Origin: Pyrenochaeta sp. MPI-SDFR-AT-0127
Taxonomy: Eukaryota > Ascomycota > Dothideomycetes > Pleosporales > Cucurbitariaceae
Direction of reading: 5' to 3'
Assembly (NCBI GenBank): GCA_020747015.1
Contig: JAGTJM010000031.1
Location: 186,001 to 250,000 of the forward strand
DNA length: 64,000 nucleotides
Shown: piece by piece, positions 34,001 to 45,376 of the stretch
Layout: each line of letters begins with the position of its first letter
Position numbering within the stretch: the stretch's first letter is position 1
Notes under the pieces: model-generated
Told to the model about the DNA's origin: nothing
Databases searched by the model: none
What the model saw: the letters and a program-made list of their open reading frames with translations, nothing else
Position numbers and translations under genes: made by a program

Positions 34001-35654
34001 GCCTCAGGAGCCGTGCCTGTCGGCACTACGTAAAGTTTTGCGTCAGATTTAACTTTGAAGGGGCTCAGTGGCTGTTCAAGTCACGCTTCAGACCATGCTT
34101 TTGGCCTGTCAAGAGCCTCGCATTCCGTCTTCTCGACAACGAAGGGCCTGAAAGCATGTCTGCATTGAATAGAGACAACTGAGGCGCAAGTCGAGTTCAG
34201 AGGGGCTTCGGAGGTGGCTGACAACTACTCGGAGCGCAACACATAAGCCAAGTAGTTTTCGAGAAGCCCCGAAGCATCGCGTCTTGGTTTCGTTATAACG
34301 AAGCCTCAGCGGCGACCTACATGCCGTCGACAGCGCTCAACAGGTTTGCTACAAGCGAAGGCCAATGGGTGTAGCAATGCCCAAGAATCTTGAGATGGGT
34401 CGGAAGGCTCTCCGAGGAACGGGAAGTCCACTGTTTCGAGATAGCTTGACACTCCTTACGGTTCCGCAGCGTCACCCGTCGGCGCCGACAAAGGCGTGGC
34501 CCCGCGCTCCCGAATGACATCGGCCGGAAGATGGGAAGTGGACGGTGTAGTCTGTTTCCTCTATAGTTCTAAGAGTCAGTCGCATATTCTGCTCGGTGTG
34601 CAACGACGAAGACGATGTTGCCGGAAAAGGAACACCATGTGAGCGACACCAACGCTCGCGTGCAACAAGCTTGATCTACCCAAAAACAAGAAAGGGGCGC
34701 ATTTCCACGTGGCGGACGAATGCGTGGAAGCTGTCAACGATATCGGTCAGCGCTGGCTCACGATTCTCACGCGCATGAAAAAGGGGGTTGGACCATCAGC
34801 CAGTCCGTGCACGACGCCTTACACATGGCGTCTTCGCCTCCGCAAGCAGAACCGCCGTCGCTGGTACGCGCCTCCAGACTGGCGAGGACCTGGGGACTTC
34901 CCCGCAGGAAGCACATTCGCTCCTCGCGAGAAACGCAGAAGAAGGCCCAAGATCAGCTGGCGTGTGATCGTTTCGGAGCACCACTCAATGGCCCAAGTCG
35001 CCAGCGGCATCTTGTGAAAAGATATGCGCTTCCATATGCGCGTCTTGAGACGGTCCCTGCATTCAGTGGCTGTGTGGGCCGTGACATTACGCCAGGAACT
35101 TTCCGCTGTACCAGAATAGTAAGATCTCCGTCGCTGGTGCCATATGCCATGTGCACCAGTGACTAGCCTCACATGTTGAGGCCCTCTGTGGCAAGGCCAA
35201 ATTTCACTCCCCTCGGTTATGTTTCATCTTGGCCATTGGCTGAACCGGTGACCATGATTCTAGGTTCAAACTTTACAGCACATATGCCCGGGATCAAGTC
35301 TGCGGCAGCACTTCACTTCTGGTACCGAAGAAGCATGGCCCTCGAATAGCAATGCCGGAAGCGGTCCTAGTCCACTTCTCTGCCAAATCTCCACTTGCCG
35401 TCACTGTCCCGATGGCTACGACTCTGCAGCCACTGGCGTCTTATATGCGGGCAAGTTTGGTCTCATCTGAGAACAGGGTCCCTGGAGCTTTTCTCGGGAT
35501 CGGGTTCCCTTGACAGCTGTTGATATTCCCGTTCTCCTAAGAGTGGCCAATTTGCATACATATCTCAAAGAACGCCCGTTCCTTTCGACCTTCTTCTTTC
35601 AGTCTGCCCTACACCCCGGATCTTCAAACCCCTTGCATGTGAGCGCCAGGAACG
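31048..35654. other. Gene-poor 4.6 kb with decayed reading frames
   Basis: No intact gene could be supported. On the minus strand at about 32.9-33.9 kb, protein-like pieces occur in shifting frames, for example GHIPSFIGEWLAKQN, and VAMIAAIGTFLG directly after a TTTTGTAG acceptor-like site. They resemble a worn membrane protein but no family can be named. Between 34.6 and 35.2 kb, Arg-rich overlapping frames look like non-coding or transposon-derived DNA. I found no terminal repeats or intact transposase. Confidence 0.4.
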
Positions 35655-35768
35655 ATGAGGCCCCTGCAATTACTGCTTCCACTCTTGGCCTGGGTGTCTT
35701 TCGGCCTCGCACAAGAATCAGGATTGAGCTCCTCGATTGCACGTCTTCCTAAATGCGCGGTATGTTCT

Positions 35769-35806
<38 letters not shown>

Positions 35807-37152
35807 ACACCGACACATGCTGATGGCTACTATAGCAAGCCTGCCTCAAGACCGCACTCGCACAGTCGCCTTGCGCTCCTTCTAATTCGACATGCATCTG
35901 CACCAATGTCAAATTGCAGAGTGACGTTGAAGTATGCGTCTTACACACCTGTACGCTGAGGGAGGCATTGAGTGAGTAACCGACGTTATGACAACAGACG
36001 TCAGATCAGCGGCTAACGTTCTTACTCCCAGCTACAAAAAATCTTACTACAACAGCATGTCATGCTCCGACACGTTATGGTGGCCAAACTATTCGAGTTG
36101 CCAACATCGCACTTGCTACAACGACCAATGTGGTCGCTCTCACCCGGCTCGTATACAAAGGTGTATTCTCTATTGGCGAGCTTGGCTGGGATGATTATTC
36201 CCTTGTTGCATTACTGCTCAGCGGTTTACCATCTGTCGTCATCATAGACAGAGCCATGGTACCCAATGGACTTGGACGAGATGTCTGGACTGTCCCTTTC
36301 GACCATATCACCAACTTTGTCCGATGGCTGTACGCTCTTGAGATACTCTACTTCCTACAAGTTGCGCTACTGAAGCTCACCTTGCTATTGTTCTTCCTAC
36401 GAATCTTCCCCAAACCGAGTATTCGGCGACTGCTGTGGGCAACGGTTGCCTTCAACCTTGTCTGGGGTTTAGCCTTCATCATCGTGTCGATTTTCCAATG
36501 CCAACCAATTTCATACTACTGGACTTCATGGGACAAGGAGGGAAAAGGCAAGTGCATCAACATCAACGCTCTGGCCTGGAGTAACGCCGCCATGAGCATT
36601 GCACTGGATGTCTGGATGTTGGCTATCCCGCTGTACGAAATTTTCCATCTGCAGCTCTCGTGGCGCAAGAAGGTCAGCGTAACTCTGATGTTCTGCGTTG
36701 GTACTTTCGTCACCGTCGTCTCGATCCTCCGTCTCCAATCTCTCGTCCACTTTGCCGCCTCCATGAATCCCACCTGGGACCAGACCGAGGTCATCAACTG
36801 GAGCAACATTGAAATCAACGTGGGCATCATGTGCGCCTGTATGCCGGCGCTCCGCGTTATGCTCGTACGCCTTTCTCCCAAGATATTCGGTACCACCAAA
36901 GGGACCAGCCAGCGACCCTACTACGCATACGGCAGCCGCACACATGGCAAGAATGGGGGAGCAGGAGGCACAATAGGAAGCATGGGACGAGGTACACATT
37001 CGAGTGCGAGAGATCCAAATGCGATCACATATACAAAGACGTTCGAGGTGCAATCTACCGAGAACGACGAAACATCACTTGTGCATATGGACGAGTTTGC
37101 ACCCAAGAAGGCCAAACCGCAAAGCAGCAACACGAGTATTTCAAGTTTATAG
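35655..37152 (+). CDS. CFEM-domain, PTH11-like seven-helix receptor (fungal rhodopsin-like family)
   Basis: Exons 35655-35759, 35836-35971 and 36032-37152 give 453 residues. A signal peptide (LLLPLLAWVSFGLA) leads into a CFEM domain with all eight cysteines: PKCA, QAC, SPC, STC, IC, EVC, HTC and TAC. Seven hydrophobic segments follow, with DDYSLVALLLSG, the third-helix region LKLTLLLFFLRIF, the loop Cys in FQCQPISYYW, and NIEINVGIMCACMPALR in the last helix. This is the layout of PTH11-type receptors, which sense surface or host cues in plant pathogens. The Gly/Ser-rich cytosolic tail has many possible phosphorylation sites. The domain-critical cysteines are split over three exons, so the CFEM part is lost if only the long last exon is called. 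Confidence 0.93.
35772..35806 (+). repeat. (CAT)n microsatellite in the first intron of the receptor gene
   Basis: About 11-12 perfect CAT units lie just after the donor of intron 1. The intron donor and acceptor (GTATG at 35760, CTATAG ending 35835) flank it, so it is not translated. The poly-His frame it creates is a reading artefact. Confidence 0.9.
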
Positions 37153-39161
37153 GTTATAGATATCTAATAATGAAAATTTCTTTTTCTCCACTTCAACAAA
37201 AATCCCGGCAATAAGCGTTCCAGCAACTCAATCCTTGTCCGTGACATGTCACAGGCACACCGTTGGTAACTTTGCATCAAGAGCTATTTTGACAAAGTGC
37301 ACGGTACAAGGGTAAGTGCGAATTGAGTTTGTCCCGAGCATGGCAGACAAAACGATGTCAAACTCAATCGGGAAAGGCCCCTCCTCATATGTCACAATGG
37401 CGAGCACTTACAAAGAACAGTAATAGCCATATCATATTTAGCCCTTTCCTAGAAAGGAAGTCGCACATGATACCAGAGTAAACAGTGCTGGCAGCTGCGC
37501 AGAGTAGACCTGTGCTAGGTTATGAGCTTCTCCGTATGATTCGTTCGGAATCTCGAGCCCCCATTATTGACACGTAGGACAAGTGTTTTGAAGAAGGGAA
37601 GCATGCCTTGTAATTGAGGGACCCCGACGGTGAGCGTGAGGGTAATTCTGCATGCAACTCTCGGGCCGCCAGAGAGTTGTATCACCAGATGTATCTGTCC
37701 ATTCAAACGCAACATGCATTTTTACCCCTGAGCGACAGTCTCTCTTTCCATTCTGATGGGAATGAAGCGCATACCTGAATCAAAAGTGTAGATCGAGCAT
37801 CAGCAGGGCTTAAAACTCCTTATTCTCAAAAGTTCCAAAAAAAAAGACGTTGCTCAATCCTCAACCTTCCATAGGGACATCCAGGAACATGGGAAGACAA
37901 ACCATCGGGATTTTAGCGTTGATTCCTGTTTCGAAAAGCCACGCACCTGAATTGAAAGAAAAAAAAACTCTATAATAGGCGAATATGTAGGGGGTTTTGT
38001 TTTTAAAGTTTGCAAACATCATGTGTGAGAAAGGGGGAAAACAGGGGGGGTATAAAAAGGGTTCCAGTAGGGCGATTTCTCCTTCCCAGCCCCAAGAGGA
38101 AATTTTTTAGCTTTTGGATAGACATTCAAAAGTACGTATGTTTGAGGATGCCGTTGTGCTAAGGGCCATTAATCGCGATTTCAAACAGCGGACAGGAAAC
38201 AACGGCAAAACGGTCAAAGAATGTCCAGGATGTCCATGGTCGGAGAGTTCAGCCGTTGTCGGGGACCTAACATCAAACATCCGTTGTGACGCGTCTCTCT
38301 AGACTGGAAGAACGGCACCAACAAGGTCCACCGTTTCTTGCGCAGTTCGCTTCTAGACTGTCGCTTTGATACTGTGAACATCAGAAATGAATCTTTTCGG
38401 TGGCCAACTAGGTCAAAGGGATATACCGAGAAGCTGCTCGAAGAAAATTACATGGTGGGCAATGATGCATTTCTGATCATCGAAGCATCAATACGTGACT
38501 GCGCTGAACCATGCCGCTGGTATGGCTTGCATGTTTCAAGATCTGTAGAGGGCACAAACTTGCACGACCCATTGCACTGTTCTTTCTATTGGACACGTGC
38601 CCACGAGTGAATCTTGACGTAGAGTTGAAGTATTGAAGGACCCTGATTCATTCATCATATCGATTTGGTAGTTGTTGTTGCCGCCGCCTCTTCACTCTTT
38701 TCAAGAGATGTGGTATGATTATGTGCCATCTTAGTTGACTCCAAGGTTCCACTGACAATAAAGCGGAGACATTGGGCTACAAGGATAAATATCAAGAGAT
38801 AAAGTCCAGATGGAAGTTCATTGTAAGCTAGCTAAGAATTGAGTCACATGTGTGCGGGTAGAATGTAAAGTAGAACATATCTATAATCCATTGGTATTAA
38901 AGAAGTTGGTAAAGCCTGATATAGCCTTTTCTGAAAGACACCGTGCACTTAAAATCTTCATGATCATACCTATATGCGTGGTCCTCAGGCTACTTTTGAT
39001 ACGAAAGCTGAAGGCTTTCATGTCCCTGTCTGATCCTTCTCTATGGCTAGACAATTGCACTAGTAGCCGGGTCCGGGCATACTTCCACGGGCAGCAGCGA
39101 GGACAGCGGCGACTTCAGGGGTAGAGTCAAAACTCGCTTCCGCAGCAGTTCTCTCAGCTTC
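37153..39161. other. Intergenic, 2 kb, AT-rich
   Basis: No supported gene lies between the receptor and the glutaredoxin 3' end. Several A-runs and G-runs occur around 37.8-38.1 kb. ATG frames at 38.1-38.6 kb are short and unlike proteins. Confidence 0.4.
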
Positions 39162-40078
39162 CTAAGCTGCCACCTTTGAGCTGTTGACGGAGTACTGCGT
39201 GAGGAATTCAGGGTCGTTTTCAAACTCTTCTTTGACCTGCGAAATATTAGTGATCTGAAGGACGCTGACCTGCATCCAGGGTGACGCAGAAGTACTTACA
39301 ATATCAAGCCCACCAACCAACTCTCCATCAACCCACAGCTGTGGAAACGTTGGCCAATCCGCATACTCCTTAAGACCCTGTCTAACCTCATCGTCCGCCA
39401 GAATGTTAAAGAAGCCGTATCGAATGCCCTTCTCACGCAATACGCTCACAGTCTGTCTACTAAATCCACATTGTGGGGCGCTTGGAGTGCCCTTCATGAA
39501 CAGCATGACGGGGGCTGCTTTGACCAGCTCTCCCAGTCTTGTGAAGAGCTCCTCCTTGTTTGTCTGCTGCTCGCCTTCTCTGAGTTCGCCCGAGGAGTAT
39601 TCGGGTGCGGTCTTGGGGTCTTGGGCGCCTGGCGCGTAGCTTGCGAGGTTATTGGTACCTTCTGTGGAGGCGCCGTTCTGAACTGGAGGCCGTGTGACGG
39701 TTTGCGCCGGGGAAGGCTTCCTCGTGCCTCGCCAGATCCTGCGCCTGCATATTTCTCTACTGCTGCTCGCACTCTTGCCGCGTCTGAACCTGAAACTGTC
39801 TCCAGTGTCTTGCCATCCTTCTGGAGAACAATGAATGGCACTGCTGTAACGTCGTACTGTTCCGAGACCTCAGGAAGTTCTTCGGCGTTGAGGGCGAGGA
39901 ATGAGATGGGCGCGGTGGCGGGGTAAGTGCTAGCAAGTGTGGACAGGATAAGCGACATCTGCTCGCAAGGCTTTGCCCATGGCGCGTGGAAGTAGATGAC
40001 GGCGAGTGTGGACGGCGGGAGGGCAGATATGGCCGAGTGGAAAGCAGACTCGTCGGCTACCTCTCGTACGCTCGCCAT
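39162..40078 (-). CDS. GRX4: Monothiol glutaredoxin Grx3/Grx4 (thioredoxin plus CGFS glutaredoxin), with a frame break
   Basis: The first coding part begins at the ATG at 40078 and the last exon is 39236-39162, after an intron at 39237-39299. The N-terminal thioredoxin-like domain carries HAPWAKPCEQM, the single-Cys variant usual in Grx3/4. The C-terminal domain carries MLFMKGTPSAPQCGFS with the CGFS motif that binds a [2Fe-2S] cluster with glutathione, and WPTFPQLWVDGELVGG. Family members pass iron-sulfur clusters and signal iron status to transcription factors. The two domains are in different frames. The switch lies in the linker (about 39690-39755), next to a run of four Cs (4 Gs on the plus strand, 39710-39713). 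One more base there would give a continuous protein of about 284 residues, so a sequencing miscount is likely, although a true mutation cannot be excluded. It is divergent from RPF2. Confidence 0.88.
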
Positions 40079-40410
40079 GGTGGTGCTTGGTGTGTTTTTC
40101 AAGTGGTGGATGGTGAGAGTTCGAGTGCTGGATAGAGAGAAGACGGCGGACAGGATTCTGAGCGGGCAAGGTCGATGAATTTGCAAGACTGGGTGTCAAA
40201 AGCAAAGCTTCCTGCACGGCGGATTTATCAGATCATAAAAATGATTAGTGACGTGCTTCTCCGAAATCGCGGAACCAACGACCCTCACCCGACCCCGCGC
40301 CATCGGAAGACTCCGCTTACCTAATCGCCCTCGCTATCGATATCGAGCTTCGAAAAAAAGTTGCGCCAAGAGTTCGACTGCTCCAAACCACACCGCAAAG
40401 CAACGCCACG
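40079..40410. promoter_or_regulatory. Bidirectional promoter between GRX4 and RPF2
   Basis: The divergent ATGs are 332 bases apart. No TATA box is evident. I see no classical GATA-type iron site cluster that I would assert. Confidence 0.45.
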
Positions 40411-41440
40411 ATGCTCAAGACAGTGTACGTCCAGCAGTATTCGAGAGAATAGTCAGGGCTTGAGTACTAACGATGAGCTCAGAAAACCCAAAAATGCCCG
40501 CGCAAAGCGCGCAATGGCAAAGCGCGAACCACAACAAAACGAAAACCCAAAGACGACGCTCTTCGTGACTGGCCAAAAGACGTCCCAGATCCTCAAGCTT
40601 GCCGTCGCCGACTTGTGCACAATCAAGCGGCCGTTCATCGAGCGCTTCAGCAAGAAGAACGATATCCACCCCTTCGATGATGCCTCCTCGCTCGAGTTCT
40701 TCTCCCTCAAGAACGACACGTCCCTCCTCGTCCTGTCTCTACACTCAAAGAAGCGCCCACACTGCCTGACACTCGCTCGTATGTTCTCGCACAAGCTTCT
40801 GGACATGTTGGAAGTCTACATCAACCCCGAGACATTCCGTACGCTGCAGCAATTTAAGAATAAGAAGCCTTCCATCGGCCTCAAGCCGCTAATCTCCTTC
40901 CACGGCACCGTTTTCGAAGACCCAAATCAGACAAAGTACACGCTCGCCAAGAGCCTCTTTATCGATCTGTTCAAAGGCCAAGACGCAACAGAAGTCGACG
41001 TTGAAGGCCTGCAGTACCTGATTAGCATTAGCGCTGAGGAGCCAACTGATAGCAAACCAAATCCAGAAGTCAAGCTGAGATTCTACCTGCTCCGCACAAA
41101 GCGCTCTGGGCAGAAACTCCCACGCATCGAGGTCGAAGAGATGGGTCCCCGCCTCGATCTGACCCTCGGTCGTGAACAGTTCCCCGACCCAGACATGCTC
41201 AAGGCAGCGCTGAAGAAGCCAAAGGGTGTCGAGCAGAGGACCAAGAAGAACATTGACACCGACATCATGGGTGACAAGACGGGCAAGATTCACGTGGGCA
41301 AGCAAGACTTTGGCAATCTGCAGACGAGGAAGATGAAGGGTCTTAAGCGCTCAAGGAAGGGTAGTGATGATGAGGAAGTGGGCGTGGAAGACACGGAGGG
41401 CGAGGACGATGCTACGACTCCTAAGAAGCTGAGGGTCTAG
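40411..41440 (+). CDS. RPF2: Ribosome biogenesis protein Rpf2 (Brix domain)
   Basis: Exons 40411-40424 (14 bases) and 40483-41440 give 323 residues. With Rrs1, Rpf2 brings 5S rRNA, uL18 and uL5 into the pre-60S particle in the nucleolus. The start MLKTVKPKNARAKRA is formed across the first splice and matches the conserved basic N-terminus. The Brix domain follows: TLFVTGQKTSQILK, DLCTIKRPFIERFSKKND, HPFDDASSLEFFS, LVLSLHSKKRPH and LKPLISFHG. Late text RSGQKLPRIEVEEMGPRLDL is typical. The C-terminal tail mixes Lys/Arg with acidic runs. Because exon 1 is so small, a naive start would lose the first residues. Confidence 0.95.
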
Positions 41441-41673
41441 GGTTGATTGTAATCATGGACAAGGACAAGTTGACATGCATGGGTGGCGTTTGGGCATTGA
41501 GCTTGGTGTTAGGGTTATACCACCTGCAATAGCAGGCAATGGCGTCGCAAAAGTAACCAGTTATCGTCTTGGTCGTCAACCTGCAATGTGTGCCTCAAAA
41601 CCTACACAGATATTTGGAACCTGCTAATATACAGACACGATGTAGGCATCGAAGCCATTTAATTCTATCCAAT

Positions 41674-44600
41674 CTAATCGTCATCCGGCTCATCGGCCTC
41701 CAACCACTTAGCCCTACACTTCACCGCCGCGCTACGTACTTCTCTCTTGCGGTCATCCAGGGCAACGATAAGCTGCTTGACAACCTGCCTTCTGTATCGT
41801 AATATCTGGTCATCTTTGAACTTTCCAGCGACAAGGTTCAGGCATTTCAATGCTGCAATACGAACCGACGGTGGTGGTGATGGCCCATCTTTGTCTTTAC
41901 TAACCATCGCATTCTTGAGGAGGCGTGATATGAGCGAGCCAATGTGCTCCTCAAGGACCTTTGGCTTTTCCATTAGCGTTGAAGTTAAGGTACCAATAGC
42001 AGCTTCCTTGACGATATCGATGCCTTTCAAATCGAGAGATTGAAGTAGTAAGGTGATGAGCTGATCCACATCCTCGACAACAATGTCGAACGGCATCCAT
42101 CTCAACGCCCCACTGAGCGCAATCAGATAATTCGGCTTGGTCTCCGGACTCGCCTCTCGGAATGCTTTCGTGATGTTCGGGACGAGGAGCGCGAAGCTCT
42201 TGTGCTTGTGCAATCCCAGGATTTGACAATGGTTTTGCTTGGTTAGAAGATCATCAGGTTGCAGGAGCGTCGTAAAGCCTTGTGCGACGGTACTGCCGTA
42301 CTTGGGGTGTGACAGTAGTGACAGAAGTGTCGGATAAAGAGTGTTGAGTGCTGGGCTGCTTCTCAGTACGATGCCTTTGAGACACGCGAAGATAACCCGT
42401 ATCCGTAGTGGGTCGAGTTTTTCAGGGTTGAGGATGTCGAACTCAGCGATGAGAGGGTCCATGCACGTTTTAAGCGCTGATGTCGAATAGTACTTATTGA
42501 TGACAAGTGACATCTGTCTGAGAGAGGCTGAGCGAATAGGTATGGGCAGGGAGGGGTGTTGTGCGTAATTTGCGAGCGATGATATGAGAAGCTGAAGCTC
42601 GCAGGGAAGAGCAGTCTCCCTTCGGAGAGAGGCAAGAAGATGTGTAGAGACGATCATGGTCTTCTGTGATTCCGCTGCCACATTGGTGCTGAAGGGTGGG
42701 AGCTCGGTTTGGGGCTGGCCGCGGAAGAGTGTGTAAAGTTCTGTAGCCACAGCATTCTGTTGCTCAGCAGTCTGGGATCGGATGATCAGGTTGCATATGC
42801 GCCCTACGAGGTCCAGCGTTGCCTCATCGTCAAATGCCGTAGGATGTGACGCGTCAGAGCTCGCAGCGCGCTGCAGGAGCGGTAATGCGATGTCCTGATA
42901 GTAAGACGAAGTTTCTGGGCTTTGCGAAAGCTTCATTTCGCCCTTGTTGAGAGCATATAATATAGCTGAGAGTAGAGCAACAATGTAAGCTGAGGACGCC
43001 CCCTGTGCTACTGCTGCGCTGAACTTGTTCTTCAATCGTAGTATGACGGTATCAAAGACTTGTTCTTCGCTTGCCAGCTTAGCAAAGGCTTCCAGAACAG
43101 TTGAGTAACTCGGTGAACCCTCAGCATCGGTATCCGGGAGTTGGGCCAGGAAAGCTGGAAAAGCCTTATCAACCACGACTTGGGGTTTCTGGTGGGCGAT
43201 CTCTACAATGCCATTTATTGCTGCCTCTTTGACCTGGTCCTTGCCATACGAGTCCTCATGAACGACAACAGCGTGTAATAGCTGAACAATTCTTCCAACG
43301 TCTTCGTCGCTAAGAAGCTGACGTGTCTTTGATAACTGGATCAGCCCGTCGAGGCACACTAAGCGGAACGATACTTCTTTGCTGGGAGCAGTCTCCAAAC
43401 CACTCAGCATGATTTCCAGCGCTTGGTCGTGGACTGGAGCTAGTGCATTGCTGCCCACTTGCTCTCCAGCAGGACCCATCGTTCGCCAATCACCGTAGAC
43501 GTCGATATTCGCTCGGATGAGTTGGACCAGGACCTCCAGTAAGCCTCGTCGCTTGGCCATGGTGTCTGCGGTTTGGAATAATAGGAAGAGGTTTGGTAAG
43601 ACACCAGTCAGAAGGATGTTAGTAACTTCAGCTGAAACATCTGCGATCTTGTGCAAGATCCTCGCGGACGCTTGCGATTGCTTAGTTGGCGCATCTTCTA
43701 AATGCTCATTGCATTCTTTGATGATCGGTCGTAAATACGCATTGAGTGGTCCTGGGGTGCCCTGCGATAGCGTCCTTGCGATTGCGGCCAGGCCAGCCAG
43801 TGCTTCTTGAGCAAGATCCTCTTCTTGCACGTTGAGAATCTCAAACTTAAGTGCGTCCCACAGCGTGATTGAGTATAGCGATACCGTTCGGGGTCCATAT
43901 TCCGTCACTGAGGCCGTGATGGTTGAAAGTACATCTCGCTTGGTATTCATCGAGGTTGAGTCCAACTTGTCCAAGAGCGCCGGAAAGGCATACGGTGCAA
44001 AATCAGCGGTAGATGATATGCAGTCTCGGAGGCGATCTTTCAGATCTTGAGCGGTAATTCCATATGGATCGTCAGGAGGCGGACGGAATGTGATTGGAAA
44101 GTAGTTAAAGACGGCGTCGAACAAATCCTGGGCATCTGCACCAATATCCCATTCCGTCATGGGTACTCTCAAGATCGAAAAAACGAGCATCAAATTTCGA
44201 GGGTCCTTCTCGCCATCGAAGTATGCTATGAATCGTGCCATGAAGTCATGTGCGGATTGGTGGTGGCTTCGCAATGCCTCGCGGTACTTTGCCATTACCG
44301 TATCGATTAGTCGCAAGACTGGGTAGCGCTCGCTCTGCTGCTTGAACTGGCGTAGCGGATGCGTGTTCGTCAACAGAGCTTCAACTATATCCACAACTCG
44401 TTGGTCGTCCCATTTCCCAAGCTCTTCCAAAGCCAAGAGCGCCTTTGCGCAAGAGCCTAAGCCTTCGCTGTCTTCGGTCCGAGAAAGGGTGAAGTCACAG
44501 AGGAGGTTTCCTAGACTTCAGTTAGCTCTCTACATATTGGGTATGATGACATCTTATCCCCTGAAGCCTACGGAATGCCCAACCCATTGCCAGACCACGA

Positions 44601-45058
44601 TATGCGTAGAGCGTTGTCTTAATCATCGTTGACGCCGAATGGAGGCGGGTCCTTGTATTTTGCAGGAGGCGAAATGGATTCGAAGGTGTTCATAAAATGT
44701 ACAACAGGCTTAACGTACGCTGTTGAAGGGATAACACTTTCTGAGAAGTTGATGCCAGAACCTCTGCGAGGTACGACATGGCTGCGACTATTGTCAGCAA
44801 TACTCTTCAACTACCCTTGGAATGATACTGACTTTTGGACCGTACTGCCCCATCCTCGCTATTCAAGTACTCTCCCAGGTCCGTAATCAAGCTGATCAGC
44901 TTCAATTCACCATCTTTCAACCCTGTTCCCTATCAGCACTCTTCCCCACCACACCCCGCCAAAATCTCTCACTCACGCGTCGCGCTCCGCTGAGCGGTAG
45001 CTGTAGCCTCCTTCTTATTCTTGTCATAGTCCAACAGGTACTGCTGGATGTCTGACAT
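41674..45058 (-). CDS. MMS19: MMS19 (Met18), cytosolic iron-sulfur assembly targeting factor
   Basis: Four exons (45058-44977, 44922-44833, 44781-44719, 44510-41674) give 1023 residues, the usual size. MMS19 is a HEAT-repeat scaffold that hands Fe-S clusters to DNA polymerases, primase and helicases such as XPD. The N-terminal domain contains LKLISLITDLGEYLNSED, SYLAEVLAS, NLLCDFTLSR and CAKALLALEELG. Further on come FDAVFNYFPITFRPPPDDPYGIT and MNTKRDVLSTI with SVTEYGP and YSITLWDALKFEI, all signature positions. The C-terminal HEAT repeats end in RKREVRSAAVKCRAKWLEAD. Exon 2 begins at the CAG at 44923-44925, chosen because the nearer acceptor does not keep frame. The third intron is 208 bases. 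It is divergent from MTD1. Confidence 0.95.
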
Positions 45059-45376
45059 TCTCACGACGCGCTCCAGAAAGGTAGAGAGATATTGTGGGAG
45101 AGCTGGGGCACGCGATAGGGAAAGTTGCAGATTGCCGCGATGACGTGAGGGAGTCCCGGTGCTGCTGATTGGCCAGAGTCGGAATGGTGGGGCAGGCGCG
45201 GAAAAAAGTTGTGGCAGATGCAGCGGGCGTATAAACAGAGTCAATCAACTGGAAACGGGCTCCAGGTGCAATTAGCGACAAATCTGGGCTCGTGAATTGT
45301 CACTTCTCGCATTTTCTGCCCGCCAGACGACTCGCATATCCGCTCCTGCACTTCCCAACCGCAAAACTACCCCGCC
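45059..45376. promoter_or_regulatory. Bidirectional promoter between MMS19 and MTD1
   Basis: The two start codons are 318 bases apart on opposite strands. The stretch has no TATA box that I can place and no other gene. Confidence 0.45.

Noticed and set aside
34709..35172. Arg-rich overlapping frames on both strands, first thought to be a transposase
   Set aside because: No catalytic motif, terminal repeat or target-site duplication could be found.
35655..35885. Secreted protein with a poly-histidine run
   Set aside because: The His run is the CAT microsatellite inside intron 1 of the CFEM receptor; splicing restores the cysteine pattern.
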